Shown: positions 25,042-34,535 of the stretch, one piece after another
How positions within the stretch are numbered: the first letter of the stretch is position 1
Layout: every line of letters begins with the position of its first letter
From: DATCJA01 sp963814955
Lineage (GTDB): Bacteria; Acidobacteriota; Vicinamibacteria; Vicinamibacterales; UBA2999
Length of the DNA: 64,000 nucleotides
Direction of reading: 5' to 3'
Assembly: GCA_963814955.1 (NCBI GenBank)
Contig: CAWFEX010000011.1
Span: 62,001-126,000 of the forward strand
Position numbers and translations under genes: made by a program
Notes under the pieces: model-generated
The model's database searches: none
What the model was told of the DNA's origin: nothing
The model's input: the letters and a program-made list of their open reading frames with translations, nothing else

Positions 25042-26571
25042 ATGACAAAACGAATTGCGATCCTGACGATGCTGACGGCGCTGTTCTGGGGCGCGCGATC
25101 GACGACTTCACAGGTTGCCGATCCGATTCCGTCGCCCATTCCCAAGCGTGGCCTGCGGGTCGAGGTGCGCGACGTCGCCCGGCTGCCCGACACGCGCATG
25201 CTGCGCGCGGCGAGCGAAGATACGGCGCCCGGTGCGTGGGCACGGGTCAGCTTCGTGCGCGACCTTTCCGATGGCCGCCGGTTCGCCAACGACTCGCGCG
25301 GCCGCCTGTACCTGATCGACAAGAACAACCAACCGTCGCTCTACCTTGATCTCGCAGCGGAATTCCCGCTCGGGTTCTACCGCAGTCTCGAAAGCGGATT
25401 CATCTGCTTCACCTTCCACCCAGACTTCGCGCGCAACGGTCTCATCTACACCGTGCACGGCGAAAAGGCGCAGGGCAATCCCGGGGTTCCACAGTTCATC
25501 CCCCCCGGCTTTACCGGGTCGGACGTTACCTACCAGACGGTGATTACGGAATGGCGCGCGAAGGCGCCCGCGGCGAATGCTTTTAGCGGAGCCCATCGCG
25601 AGCTGCTTCGCGTCGCCCATGTCGTGGACAACTACTTCCACCCGATAGGCGCGCTCGAATTCAATCCGACCGCGCGCCCCGGTTCGCCCGATTATGGGCT
25701 TCTGTACATCGGGGGCACCGACTTTGGTTTCAGCAACGGCGGTGGCCCTCGCGCGAGCAATCCCGCCCAGACCCAACATCTCGACAGCATCGTCGGTGCG
25801 CTGCTGCGGATAGATCCGCGGAGTCCCAGTGCGTCGCGAGGGATCAAGGGCGTGGGCGACTACACCGTTCCGCCCATCAACAAATTCGCGGCCGACAACG
25901 ATCCGAAAACGCTCGGCGAAATTTATGCGTACGGTTTCCGGAACCCGCACCGCTTCTCGTGGGATCCTGCCGACGGCACGCTGTTCGTTTCTGACATCGG
26001 CATGAGCCAGGTCGAAGAGATCAACATCGTCCGCGAGGGGGGCAACTACGGGTGGATGATCCGCGAGGGCATCTTCGACAACGGCCTCCAGCGCCCGGGC
26101 GGGACGATGGGGCAGGTGTTCGACCTTCCCGCGAACATTCTCGATGGCTCGACGAAAGACGGCTTCAGTTACCCGGTGGCGATGTACGACCACGGTGAAG
26201 GCGTCGCCATCACCGGCGGCTTCGTCTACGGCGGACGCGTGCCGGCGCTGCGCGGCAAGTTCGTCTTCGGCGACATCAACCGCGGCCGTCTGTTTGCCGC
26301 CGACGTCGCGGCTCTCAAGGCGGCCGACGACGGTGTGCCGCGCAGCGTGGCGCCGATTGAAGAGATCGAGCTTGTGGTCCGCCAACCGGACGGAACGCCA
26401 GCCGCGATGACGTTCAAGCAGCTCGTCGAGAAGGCGATGGGCGGTCCGCTCGCGCGCGCCGATCTGCACGTTCATCGTGCTGCGGACGGGGAACTGCTGA
26501 TTTCCTCGCGGCAGGACGGATGGATTCGGACACTCGCAGCCGCTGGTGCGCCGGCGTCGGCGGCGCGCTGA
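25042..26571 (+). CDS. PQQ-type glucose/sorbosone dehydrogenase-like propeller
   Basis: This 509-residue exported protein has a leader at about residues 1-24 (ILTMLTALFWGARSTTSQ). A six-bladed GSDH-type beta-propeller follows. Signatures are CFTFHPDFARNGLIYTVHG near 128, LDSIVGALLRIDPRSP near 250, YAYGFRNPHRFSWDP near 295, LFVSDIGMSQVEEINIV near 315, GGNYGW, and ITGGFVYGG near 395. Soluble PQQ dehydrogenases oxidise aldoses at this site and pass electrons to cytochromes or quinone. Whether PQQ is bound here cannot be read from motifs alone. It is probably monocistronic. Confidence 0.85.
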   Translation: MTKRIAILTMLTALFWGARSTTSQVADPIPSPIPKRGLRVEVRDVARLPDTRMLRAASEDTAPGAWARVSFVRDLSDGRRFANDSRGRLYLIDKNNQPSLYLDLAAEFPLGFYRSLESGFICFTFHPDFARNGLIYTVHGEKAQGNPGVPQFIPPGFTGSDVTYQTVITEWRAKAPAANAFSGAHRELLRVAHVVDNYFHPIGALEFNPTARPGSPDYGLLYIGGTDFGFSNGGGPRASNPAQTQHLDSIVGALLRIDPRSPSASRGIKGVGDYTVPPINKFAADNDPKTLGEIYAYGFRNPHRFSWDPADGTLFVSDIGMSQVEEINIVREGGNYGWMIREGIFDNGLQRPGGTMGQVFDLPANILDGSTKDGFSYPVAMYDHGEGVAITGGFVYGGRVPALRGKFVFGDINRGRLFAADVAALKAADDGVPRSVAPIEEIELVVRQPDGTPAAMTFKQLVEKAMGGPLARADLHVHRAADGELLISSRQDGWIRTLAAAGAPASAAR

Positions 26572-26603
26572 TCGACCTTTATTTTTCTGGCGCGAGGTCA
26601 GAT

Positions 26604-26840
26604 ATGAACAGAGTCGTGCATTTCGAGATACCGGCCGACAACCTGGACCGTGCGAAGAAGTTCTACGGCGAGAACTTCGGCTGGAAGTTGAATCAGCTCG
26701 GGCCGGAGATGGGTAGCTACGTCCTGATCCACACGGGACCGACCGACGAAAAAGGGATGCCGCAGGACAAGGCGTTCATCAATGGCGGCCTCATGATACG
26801 GGATCCGTCGGCCTCCTCAACCGTGATCGTCATTGTGTGA
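26604..26840 (+). pseudogene. Truncated VOC/glyoxalase-fold protein
   Basis: MNRVVHFEIPADNLDRAKKF and YGENFGWKLNQLG are the start of a typical glyoxalase-fold (VOC) domain, followed by GSYVLIHTGPTDEKGMPQ and FINGGLMIR. The frame stops after TVIVIV, 78 residues in, where intact relatives of about 120 residues continue with the second beta-alpha-beta unit and the second metal-ligand pair. A palindrome (26858-26890) starts 17 bp after the stop, so the 3' part was probably replaced. ATG 26604 fits the family start. Confidence 0.62.
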
Positions 26841-26857
26841 TCAAACCGTTCATGCCA

Positions 26858-26890
26858 TAGCGTCACCGGGGGGGAGGGGCGGTGACGCTA
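26858..26890. repeat. G-loop hairpin
   Basis: TAGCGTCACCG and CGGTGACGCTA are perfect 11-bp arms around the all-purine loop GGGGGGAGGGG. A second CCGGGGGGAGGGGCG follows at 26891-26905. It may be a terminator-like or mobile palindrome. The G-runs could also form a quadruplex. Confidence 0.75.
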
Positions 26891-26933
26891 CCGGGGGGAG
26901 GGGCGTTAAGGCACTGCTGTTCGACGCTGTTGG

Positions 26934-27350
26934 CTACGCGTCGACTTTCACAATCCTCGCTGTTGCGTCAGTCCTCTCGCGCATTTCCGCGACGACCTTC
27001 GGAACCACCAAAGGACGTTTGAACCGACACGCCGTTTCGAACCACTGGGAAAAACTGTCGGCTACCTTGCGCGATCGAAGCACTCGTGCCACGACGAGCA
27101 GGTTGCCTGTCGCGACGGAGAGCTCGAACACGACCGTGTCGTTTGCCGACAGCTCGCGATTCGTCCTGATCAGGATTCCGTTGGGGGAGATGTCGATGAT
27201 GTCGACGTTGGGACCGTACTTCAGGCGAGCGTTGCGCAGCCAGCGCACCTCGCCCGGGCGACGCCGGCTCTCACGACGCCGGTTCGGGACAGGAACACAA
27301 AGTTCGATCGCATCTGCTAGAGAGACGATTTTTCCGAGCGCTGCAGTCAT
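26934..27350 (-). CDS. PilZ-domain protein
   Basis: About 138 residues. The core reads RRRESRRRPGEVRWLRNARL, then VDIIDISPNGILIRTNRELS, VVFELSVATGNLLVVARVLR and FSQWFETACRFKRP. This is the PilZ fold, with an Arg-rich N-terminal stretch in place of RxxxR and (D/N)xSxxG represented by DISPNG. PilZ domains bind cyclic di-GMP to control motility or polymer secretion. The RxxxR here (RRRES/RRR) is compatible with binding. The start is uncertain: ATG 27350 (MTAALGKIVSL) is chosen, but the frame extends to 27401. Confidence 0.75.
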   Translation of the reverse strand: MTAALGKIVSLADAIELCVPVPNRRRESRRRPGEVRWLRNARLKYGPNVDIIDISPNGILIRTNRELSANDTVVFELSVATGNLLVVARVLRSRKVADSFSQWFETACRFKRPLVVPKVVAEMRERTDATARIVKVDA

Positions 27351-27539
27351 GGCTGAGACGCAGAGCAATCTGGAAGCCAGCCTTTTTCGTCTGTAACTCA
27401 CACAACTGACGGCTGTTCCGGGAAAAAGCTGTCGGATTCACGGCCGTCGCGGCCGGAGACCCGGACGCCGGCGCGACGAACACTGACGGATTTCCTGGCA
27501 CGGTGTGCACCGCCAGCGATCAGTGTCGGACGAATGCCG

Positions 27540-28574
<1,035 letters not shown>

Positions 28575-28613
28575 TCGCGGTTGGTATCGTATCGCGTCCA
28601 GCGCATTCATTTC

Positions 28614-28637
28614 GCGCGCACGCTCAGGCGTGCGCGC
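28614..28637. repeat. Intergenic palindrome, GCGCGCACGC arms
   Basis: GCGCGCACGC-TCAG-GCGTGCGCGC lies in the divergent promoter region between the HDAC-like gene and the octaheme cytochrome gene. It shares core arms with the 61858 copy. Confidence 0.83.
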
Positions 28638-28669
28638 TCACTCATTGACACGCTATAGTCAACGGTGTC

Positions 28670-29923
28670 ATGCCTCCACCTGTTTGCGGCTCCCGCGCGA
28701 GGTACCTGGCCGCCGTGTGTTCCCTCGCGTGCTCGTCAGTCCTCAGTGCGTGCGGAGGATCTCCGCCGCCACCACCCGCCGCGAACCGTGGTGCCGCGCA
28801 GTTCGTGGGGTCGGCGGCGTGCGAATCGTGCCATCGCGACATTTACACGCGCTGGAAGACAACGCTGATGGCGAACGTCGTGCGCGACCCGAAGCAGCAT
28901 CCCGATGCCATCCTCGGTGATTTTTCGCGCCCCAACCCGCTGGTCACCTTCACGCCGGCAGACGTGGCGTTCACCTACGGCAGCAAGTGGAAGCAGCGCT
29001 ACTTCACAAGAATCGGCGACGACTATTTCGTCTTTCCCGCGCAGTGGGACGTGCGGAACAAGACCTGGCGCGCGTACTCGCCGAGGCCCGGTACCGACTG
29101 GTGGACGAATGTCTATCCCGACGACCAGATGCAGCGGCCGGCGGGACCGCTGTGTGACGGGTGTCACTCCGTCAACTACGACGTCAAGACCAGAACCGTG
29201 ACGGAATGGAACGTGGGCTGCGAGCGATGCCATGGCGCGGGCAGTGCGCACGCTCGGGACGAACAAGCCGCGTCGATCGTCAATCCCGCCCGGCTCGATC
29301 CCGATCGCGCCGACGATATCTGCATTCAGTGCCACTCGCAGGGAAAACCCCGGACAAATCCCATCGAAGGTCGCTATTACGACTGGCCGGTCGGCTACCA
29401 GCCCGGGGGGCGCCTCGCCGATGTCTGGCAGCTCGAGGAGCACCACCTGGGAACGGCGACGTTCACCCACTGGCCCGAAGGGACTGCGCACAAGAATCGG
29501 ATGCAGGGCAACGACTACGTGCAGAGCCAGATGTACGTGAAGGGCGTGCAATGCTTCGCGTGCCATGACGTACATGGGACTGAGCACGACGCGGATCTGC
29601 GTCTTCCCGGAAACGACGTCTGCCTCCAGTGCCATAAGCCGGTGTTACAGCCCGGCCCGCGCGGGTCGATCGAGTTTCACACTCAGCACGCTGCCCAGAG
29701 CGAAGGCAGCAAATGCGTGGCGTGTCATATGCCGGCTGTGCAGCAGACCATCGCCGACGTCAACGTTCGCAGCCACACGTTCAAATTCATTTCACCGACA
29801 ACGTCCGAACGCTACGGCGTGCCGAATCCGTGCATCATGTGCCACAAGGACCGATCCAACGAGTGGGCGAGTGAGGCGCTGAGGTCGTGGCCGAGCGTCC
29901 GGACATGGCGAGTCGCTCCATGA
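28670..29923 (+). CDS. Octaheme c-type cytochrome lipoprotein
   Basis: The 417-residue lipoprotein has a lipobox at SVLSAC near residue 29 and a Pro-rich linker. Eight CxxCH heme sites are visible in order: CESCH, CDGCH, CERCH, CIQCH, CFACH, CLQCH, CVACH and CIMCH. Additional conserved His (HAAQ, HTF) could be distal ligands. The spacing and the 'GSAHA' after the third site recall cytochrome c554/NrfB-like multiheme proteins found in Acidobacteria. The protein would carry electrons in the periplasm or on the outer membrane. Its TGA overlaps the ATG of the next gene (ATGA at 29920), so the two are translationally coupled. Confidence 0.9.
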   Translation: MPPPVCGSRARYLAAVCSLACSSVLSACGGSPPPPPAANRGAAQFVGSAACESCHRDIYTRWKTTLMANVVRDPKQHPDAILGDFSRPNPLVTFTPADVAFTYGSKWKQRYFTRIGDDYFVFPAQWDVRNKTWRAYSPRPGTDWWTNVYPDDQMQRPAGPLCDGCHSVNYDVKTRTVTEWNVGCERCHGAGSAHARDEQAASIVNPARLDPDRADDICIQCHSQGKPRTNPIEGRYYDWPVGYQPGGRLADVWQLEEHHLGTATFTHWPEGTAHKNRMQGNDYVQSQMYVKGVQCFACHDVHGTEHDADLRLPGNDVCLQCHKPVLQPGPRGSIEFHTQHAAQSEGSKCVACHMPAVQQTIADVNVRSHTFKFISPTTSERYGVPNPCIMCHKDRSNEWASEALRSWPSVRTWRVAP

Positions 29924-30684
29924 CGATGCCTCGAGGCGGCCTGCATGGTTCATCGACAGGCCGTATAGAGAGAGCCGCGGTCGTCGTCTCGATCATTCTC
30001 ATCTCCAGTGCGACGGCGCTCAGCGCTCAGGATCGCTGCCGGCTGTTTTGTGTGCCCGAGTTGAAAATCGAGCCGACGTTCACGGTGGAGAATCTCTTCC
30101 GGCCGCCGATGGTCGAGGTTCTCGACGACCATGGCGTCGTCGTTGAACGAGGGCGAGAGAAGCGGGAGCGCGTCTTCGAGCTGATTTTTGCGCTCGACGT
30201 GCCGATGACGATCCCCAGGCTCGGCATGACGCTGGAGGCAATCTTCAAGCCGTTCGGGAACACCGACGTCAATCCATTCACCGGAGCGACCGCCACCGGA
30301 ATTGGTGTGAGCAGCATCCGCGACAACGGTGTGGAAATTGAAACCGAACTCAACTTCATCTTGCTCGATGCCGGGCAGACGGGGGGATGGGTTTCCTCAC
30401 ACGTCGATCTGGTCGATCAGTTCAGCCCCGCACACGAGCCGAGCGCCCGCAGCGTGTTCACTCACAAGTTGGATTTTGAGTGGGACACGGCATTTCACGT
30501 CTTCAATGGCCTTCCGGATGGACACTGGCTGCGCAATGTCGAGGCCGAAGTGTCGCTCGACTACCTGGCGACGGGCCTGCCAAAAAAAGGGGACGTGCTC
30601 GGTGGCGAACGGTTCGTCGAGAGCGCGAGCCCCTGGTCGCTCTCGTTTGTCCTGGTGATGCCGCTGGCCCCGCTGGCGCCGTGA
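29920..30684 (+). CDS. Exported protein of the octaheme operon, possible outer-membrane barrel
   Basis: About 254 residues, not recognised. A long leader (RIERAAVVVSIILISSATAL, cleavage near SAQ) is followed by DRCRLFCVPELKIEPTFTVE and alternating strands such as LIFALDVPMTIPRLGMTLEA, ELNFILLDAGQTGGWVSSHV and WSLSFVLVMPLAPL. The alternating pattern fits a small beta-barrel or beta-sandwich. The ATGA overlap fixes the start at 29920; the GTG at 29887 and ATG at 29905 are less likely. Genomic coupling suggests a partner for the octaheme cytochrome. Confidence 0.72.
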   Translation: MTMPRGGLHGSSTGRIERAAVVVSIILISSATALSAQDRCRLFCVPELKIEPTFTVENLFRPPMVEVLDDHGVVVERGREKRERVFELIFALDVPMTIPRLGMTLEAIFKPFGNTDVNPFTGATATGIGVSSIRDNGVEIETELNFILLDAGQTGGWVSSHVDLVDQFSPAHEPSARSVFTHKLDFEWDTAFHVFNGLPDGHWLRNVEAEVSLDYLATGLPKKGDVLGGERFVESASPWSLSFVLVMPLAPLAP

Positions 30685-30685
30685 C

Positions 30686-31168
30686 GTGACGAATTTCCTT
30701 CCCGACTGGGCGCCGAACATTCACCCGCTCATCGTCCACTTTCCGATCGCGTGGTGGATTGCGGCGGTCATGGTGGATCTGGTTGCGCTCATGCTGCCGC
30801 GCGCCGCATGGGCCAACACGACCGCGTCCTTCCTGTATCCGGCCGGTGCAGTTTCGGCGGCGCTGGCATATTTCACGGGCCGCCAGGCGGCAGCGACCGT
30901 GCTGACCCCGGGGACGGCACATCCGGTCGTCCTGGAGCACTGGAACTGGGCCCTCGTGACGACCCTCGCATTTGGGGTCATCGCCATAGTTCGCCTCGGA
31001 ATCAGGTTCAAGAGCCCTCAACCACCCCGGTGGATCCGCACGGCGCTGGCTGCGGCTGCCCTGGGCGCGCTTGCGTGTCTGTTTCAGACAGGCGAGCGCG
31101 GCGCGCGTCTCGTGTTCGAGCACGGGGTTGGCGTTGCCATACCTGCCACCTGGGCCCCACAAAAGTAG
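30686..31168 (+). CDS. DUF2231-type heme-binding inner-membrane protein
   Basis: The 160-residue polytopic membrane protein has four predicted helices: HPLIVHFPIAWWIAAVMVDL, a second around FLYPAGAVSAALAYF, a third in WNWALVTTLAFGVIAIVRLG and a fourth in TALAAAALGALACLF. The HPLIVHFP motif and the internal EHWNW histidine are hallmarks of DUF2231, suspected to bind heme. GTG 30686 begins one base after the preceding stop, so it belongs to the cytochrome operon. It probably links the quinone pool or membrane to the periplasmic hemes (inference). Confidence 0.78.
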   Translation: MTNFLPDWAPNIHPLIVHFPIAWWIAAVMVDLVALMLPRAAWANTTASFLYPAGAVSAALAYFTGRQAAATVLTPGTAHPVVLEHWNWALVTTLAFGVIAIVRLGIRFKSPQPPRWIRTALAAAALGALACLFQTGERGARLVFEHGVGVAIPATWAPQK

Positions 31169-31240
31169 CGCGCAGGCTTTAGCCTGCGCGGCCGGAGCCT
31201 GCGCGGCCGGGAACGCGCACACCCAAGCGTGCGCGCTCGC
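31169..31240. repeat. Cluster of palindromes, GCGCAGGC and GCGCACGC types
   Basis: CGCGCAGGC-TTTA-GCCTGCGCG (31169-31190) directly follows the DUF2231 stop. It is followed by degenerate GCCTGCGCGGCCGG and CGCGCACACCCAAGCGTGCGCG copies. Two arm types sit next to each other, which is useful for judging whether they move as one family. Confidence 0.78.
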
Positions 31241-31365
31241 CACGGGCCATGAAGCACATCCCTCGTGACTGGCCACCCTCGAGAGGCGTAGAATGCGACC
31301 GCGGCGACAGGCACGACGCGTCCGCACGGTCCGGGTCCCGGTGGTGCTTCAAGTGAGGTAATGAC

Positions 31366-33465
31366 ATGGCCAACGAACGGGATCAAAAAGACGGAAAGCT
31401 TCGGGGCGAGAAGGCGGTCAGCAGGCGCGATTTCGTCAAGACAGGAGCTGCCGCTGGTGTAGGCGTTGCCGCCGGCGTAGGCGGTTCCGTTCTGTCCACG
31501 TCGGGAACGGCGTTGTCGCAGGTTTCGCCGGCCGACGCCATTCAATGGAACTACGAAGCGGACATCGTGGTGATCGGGGCAGGATGCACCGGGTTGCCCG
31601 CGGCCATTCGCGCCCGCGACCTCGGGGCGTCCGTGATTGTCGTCGATCAGAACTTCGACATCGGCGGCAAGATGCTGCACAGCGGTGCGCAGGTTTCATT
31701 TGGCGGCGGGGATCCACTTCAACTCAGGGACATCAAGGGTGAGGGCGACCCGGAGGGATTCGTCACGGCGCCACGCCAGCACAGTGTCGAGGAGCTGACG
31801 GAAGACACCGACTTCCTGTTCAGGGATCACACCGACTGGTCGGTCATGGACGCCGCCGCGCAGGCCCCCTACCGCTACAACGAACGCGACCTGCATCGAG
31901 CCTTTGCCGACAACTGTTACGCGACCAGGGAATTCCTGATGGCCAACTACGTCCGCATGGGCCGCATCTCCGGCACCCACGGCAATGGCGGCATGTCCCG
32001 CGCCAGGCGGGCCGTCTGCTTCCTCATGGAAGGTCCGACGACCGACATCAAGAAGGGAACGGTCTCGAAGCAGGACGCGGGAATCAGGGGCGTGAGCTCG
32101 AGCCACTTCGCGCCGCGTTTCATGGAGGACGGTGCCAAGGTCGCCAGCCCTGGCGCGCGCACCAATGGCGCCGCGCTCTCGAGGGGCCTGGAGTTCAGCG
32201 CTCGCGAAAAAGGCGTCCGGTTCATCCTCAACCGTCACATGGACGAGATCATCCGCGAGCAGCAATTCTCGGGGAGGGTTGTTGGCATCCGGGCGAGCTA
32301 TTCACCGAGGTTCCACCCGCAGACCGGTGCGCGGCTCGAGAGTCTTTGGCAGAACGGCAACGTCGACGATCGCACCGAGACGATATACATCAGGGCTCGC
32401 AAGGCGATCGTCATCGGTGCCGGCGGTCATTCAGCCAATCCGCAGTTCCGCAGCATGTTCTACGCGGCGTGGAGAGAGCCCGCATTCGTGTCGAGCGGCT
32501 GGGCGCTGCTGGGACCACGCGGTCAGGACGCCAGCGGAATTATCGCGGGGATGAGGGTCGGGGCAAACCTCGCGGGGATGCATCAGAACCTCTCCTATGG
32601 CAGCACGTTCCATTTCCCGGGGACCCTTGCCACGCGCGACCCATACACGGACATGCTGCCGGGTCACCCGACGTTCCCATTTCGCGGATCCACGGGCGTC
32701 GTCCTTGGCCCTGATTCGTTCCAGCACTTGATCGTCGTGAATCAGGTGGGGAAACGATTCTTCAACGAGATGCTCGTGACAATTCGCGAGGGCGGCGCGG
32801 CCTTTCCGGCCGGTCCGAGTAAAGGGCAACCCAAGTCTGGGCTCGAGCACGTGCAACTCGATTGGCGCAATGCAAGTGTCGCAAACGTCCGAGCGACCTA
32901 TGCAGAGCCCAACAGCATCCATGCCGCGCTGGCTATGAACGAAGGCTCGAAGGCGCCCGACTACTTCTCGGGACCGATCTGGGCGATCTTCGATCAGGCC
33001 GCAGTGGAGCGCGACAAGTGGAACATCGAGCCGCCGTTCACGTCGCCGACCAATGGCTTGTTCTTCAAGGCCGACACGATCGAGGAGCTGGCCGCGAAAG
33101 TCGAGAAAGGGCAGGAGTTCCAGAGAGTGCCTCTGACCTACCTGAAGGAAACGGTGGCCAAGTGGAACTCGTTCGTGGACAAGGGCAGCGATCCCGAGTT
33201 TGCGCGCGGGTCGGATGCGCCGATGCACAAGATCAGCAAACCACCGTTCTACGCGGCCGCGCTGTTTCCCGTCTGGCACGATTCGTACGGCGGTCTTCGC
33301 ATCAACGGAAAGGCCCAGGTCGTCGACATGCAGGGCGAGCCCATTCCCGGCCTGTATGCCGGCGGCGAATCGAGCGGTGGCGGCAACCAGCACGGGCTGG
33401 GCAGAGCCCTGGTCCATGGCTACATCGCGGGCAGCAACGCGGCGAAGGAGCCGACGACGACGTAG
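31366..33465 (+). CDS. Tat-exported FAD-dependent oxidoreductase, fumarate-reductase fold
   Basis: The 699-residue flavoprotein has a Tat leader with RRDFVKTGAAAGVGVAAGVG near residue 24-43. The FAD Rossmann motif is DIVVIGAGCTGLPAAIRARD near 66. The FAD_binding_2 domain is interrupted by a large cap (about 100-560) and returns with GLYAGGESSGGGNQHGLGRA near 660, the FAD-closing GGE motif. No heme motif is present, so electrons must come from a partner. The substrate is unknown; ketosteroid and fumarate/urocanate-type reductases share the fold. It lies 197 bp after the cytochrome operon in the same direction, a plausible functional neighbour. Confidence 0.85.
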   Translation: MANERDQKDGKLRGEKAVSRRDFVKTGAAAGVGVAAGVGGSVLSTSGTALSQVSPADAIQWNYEADIVVIGAGCTGLPAAIRARDLGASVIVVDQNFDIGGKMLHSGAQVSFGGGDPLQLRDIKGEGDPEGFVTAPRQHSVEELTEDTDFLFRDHTDWSVMDAAAQAPYRYNERDLHRAFADNCYATREFLMANYVRMGRISGTHGNGGMSRARRAVCFLMEGPTTDIKKGTVSKQDAGIRGVSSSHFAPRFMEDGAKVASPGARTNGAALSRGLEFSAREKGVRFILNRHMDEIIREQQFSGRVVGIRASYSPRFHPQTGARLESLWQNGNVDDRTETIYIRARKAIVIGAGGHSANPQFRSMFYAAWREPAFVSSGWALLGPRGQDASGIIAGMRVGANLAGMHQNLSYGSTFHFPGTLATRDPYTDMLPGHPTFPFRGSTGVVLGPDSFQHLIVVNQVGKRFFNEMLVTIREGGAAFPAGPSKGQPKSGLEHVQLDWRNASVANVRATYAEPNSIHAALAMNEGSKAPDYFSGPIWAIFDQAAVERDKWNIEPPFTSPTNGLFFKADTIEELAAKVEKGQEFQRVPLTYLKETVAKWNSFVDKGSDPEFARGSDAPMHKISKPPFYAAALFPVWHDSYGGLRINGKAQVVDMQGEPIPGLYAGGESSGGGNQHGLGRALVHGYIAGSNAAKEPTTT

Positions 33466-33512
33466 TCGCTGGCGTGCCCGCGCGGGCGGCGAGGCCTCCA
33501 CGGCCGGAATAC

Positions 33513-33571
33513 GCGCGGCGGCTGAAGCCGCCGCGCTACTAAGATGGACGTAGCGTCCGCCGTCAGGCGGA
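33513..33571. repeat. Two adjacent palindromes with different arms
   Basis: GCGCGGCGGC-TGAA-GCCGCCGCGC (33513-33536) is followed by TACT. GTCCGCC-GTCA-GGCGGAC (33555-33571) comes next, 12 bp before the start codon at 33583. The second shares arms with the 5809 element. Confidence 0.83.
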
Positions 33572-33582
33572 CCTGAACGACC

Positions 33583-34510
33583 ATGTCTGATACCCATCCC
33601 ACTCCCGGTCAGGCGACGTGCACGTTTCGTGTTTCTCCAGACGCCGTGGACGCCGGCGCTGACCTGACGTTGATTGCTGCCGTGTCGTGCGCTCCGCCGC
33701 GGGACCTGCGGGGGCACACGCTCTCGGTCAGGGACCAGGCCGGCAACGAAGTTGCCGGTCTGGAGCTCGTCAGGTTCGACGGCAGTGTGAACGAAACCAA
33801 CGAGCGTGTCGTGAAGGCTCCGGACGGGATCGGATCCCATACGTGGGTAGCAGTGTGTCCGGCCTTTGTGAAAAAGGGCACTTCGTACGCCGAAGCGTCT
33901 GCAGCGGCGTCGTTCACCGTCGCTCCTCATACGACGAGCATTGTCGTGTGGGATATCCCCCCGGCGATTGTGGCGGGCGAACGATTCAGGATGAAAGTCG
34001 GGATCAAGTGCTCCAGCGAATGCAGCCTTTCGGACCGGGCTCTTGAAATCCACGACCACGAGGGGAGAGTCATCGCCACAGTAACGAATGGCAGTCCGTG
34101 GCCCGGCACGGGCAGCTTGAATGTTGCGGAAGTCGAGCTCGCGGCTCCCGCGGCGGATGGCCTGTACACCTGGAACGTCAGGGCATCGCGATTGGATGCC
34201 ACACTGCCGCACACTCGAAGCCTTCGCCAGCTTCGGTGTCAGGGCCGTTATGCGTCCCGAGTGCCTTGTCACGGTGGAGACGATCGACCGGGCGAGCCAG
34301 ATGCCGCTCAGCGGCGCCCAGGTTGTCATGCACCCATACAGAGCGGTCACCGACGAGCGCGGCCTGGCGACGATCCGCGTGGCGAAAGGCGCGTACAAAC
34401 TTTTTGTTTCGCAGACGAGCTACCTCACCTACGGCGTGCCTCTCGACGTAACCGCCGATACGACAACCAAAGCGGAGCTCGATGTCGAGCCCGTGCGCGA
34501 ACGCAACTGA
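33583..34510 (+). pseudogene. Ig-like/carboxypeptidase-regulatory protein, frame broken once
   Basis: The first frame (MSDTHPTPGQATCTFRVSPD) encodes two Ig-like beta domains (residues about 10-110 and 118-210) with paired Cys (ISAVSCAPP-like, IKCSSECSL). It stays in frame to RLDATLPH. Near 34216 one extra base shifts to EAFASFGVRAVMRPE, LVTVETIDRASQMPLSGAQV and GLATIRVAKGAYKLFVSQTS, a carboxypeptidase-regulatory-like domain ending DVEPVRERN at 34510. There is no signal peptide. Restored length is about 308 residues. The role is unknown; the two domain types suggest an adhesive or carrier protein. Confidence 0.65.
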
Positions 34511-34535
34511 TCATTCCCAAACTCCCACCAGGCCC

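Noticed and set aside
32431..34398. 655-codon minus-strand frame opposite the Tat flavoprotein
   Set aside because: Arg/Ala/Pro-rich shadow without leader, ribosome-binding site or motif; the plus strand has a complete flavoprotein. Other long shadows rejected for the same reason lie opposite genes at 25108-26475, 54213-55697 and 61872-63437.
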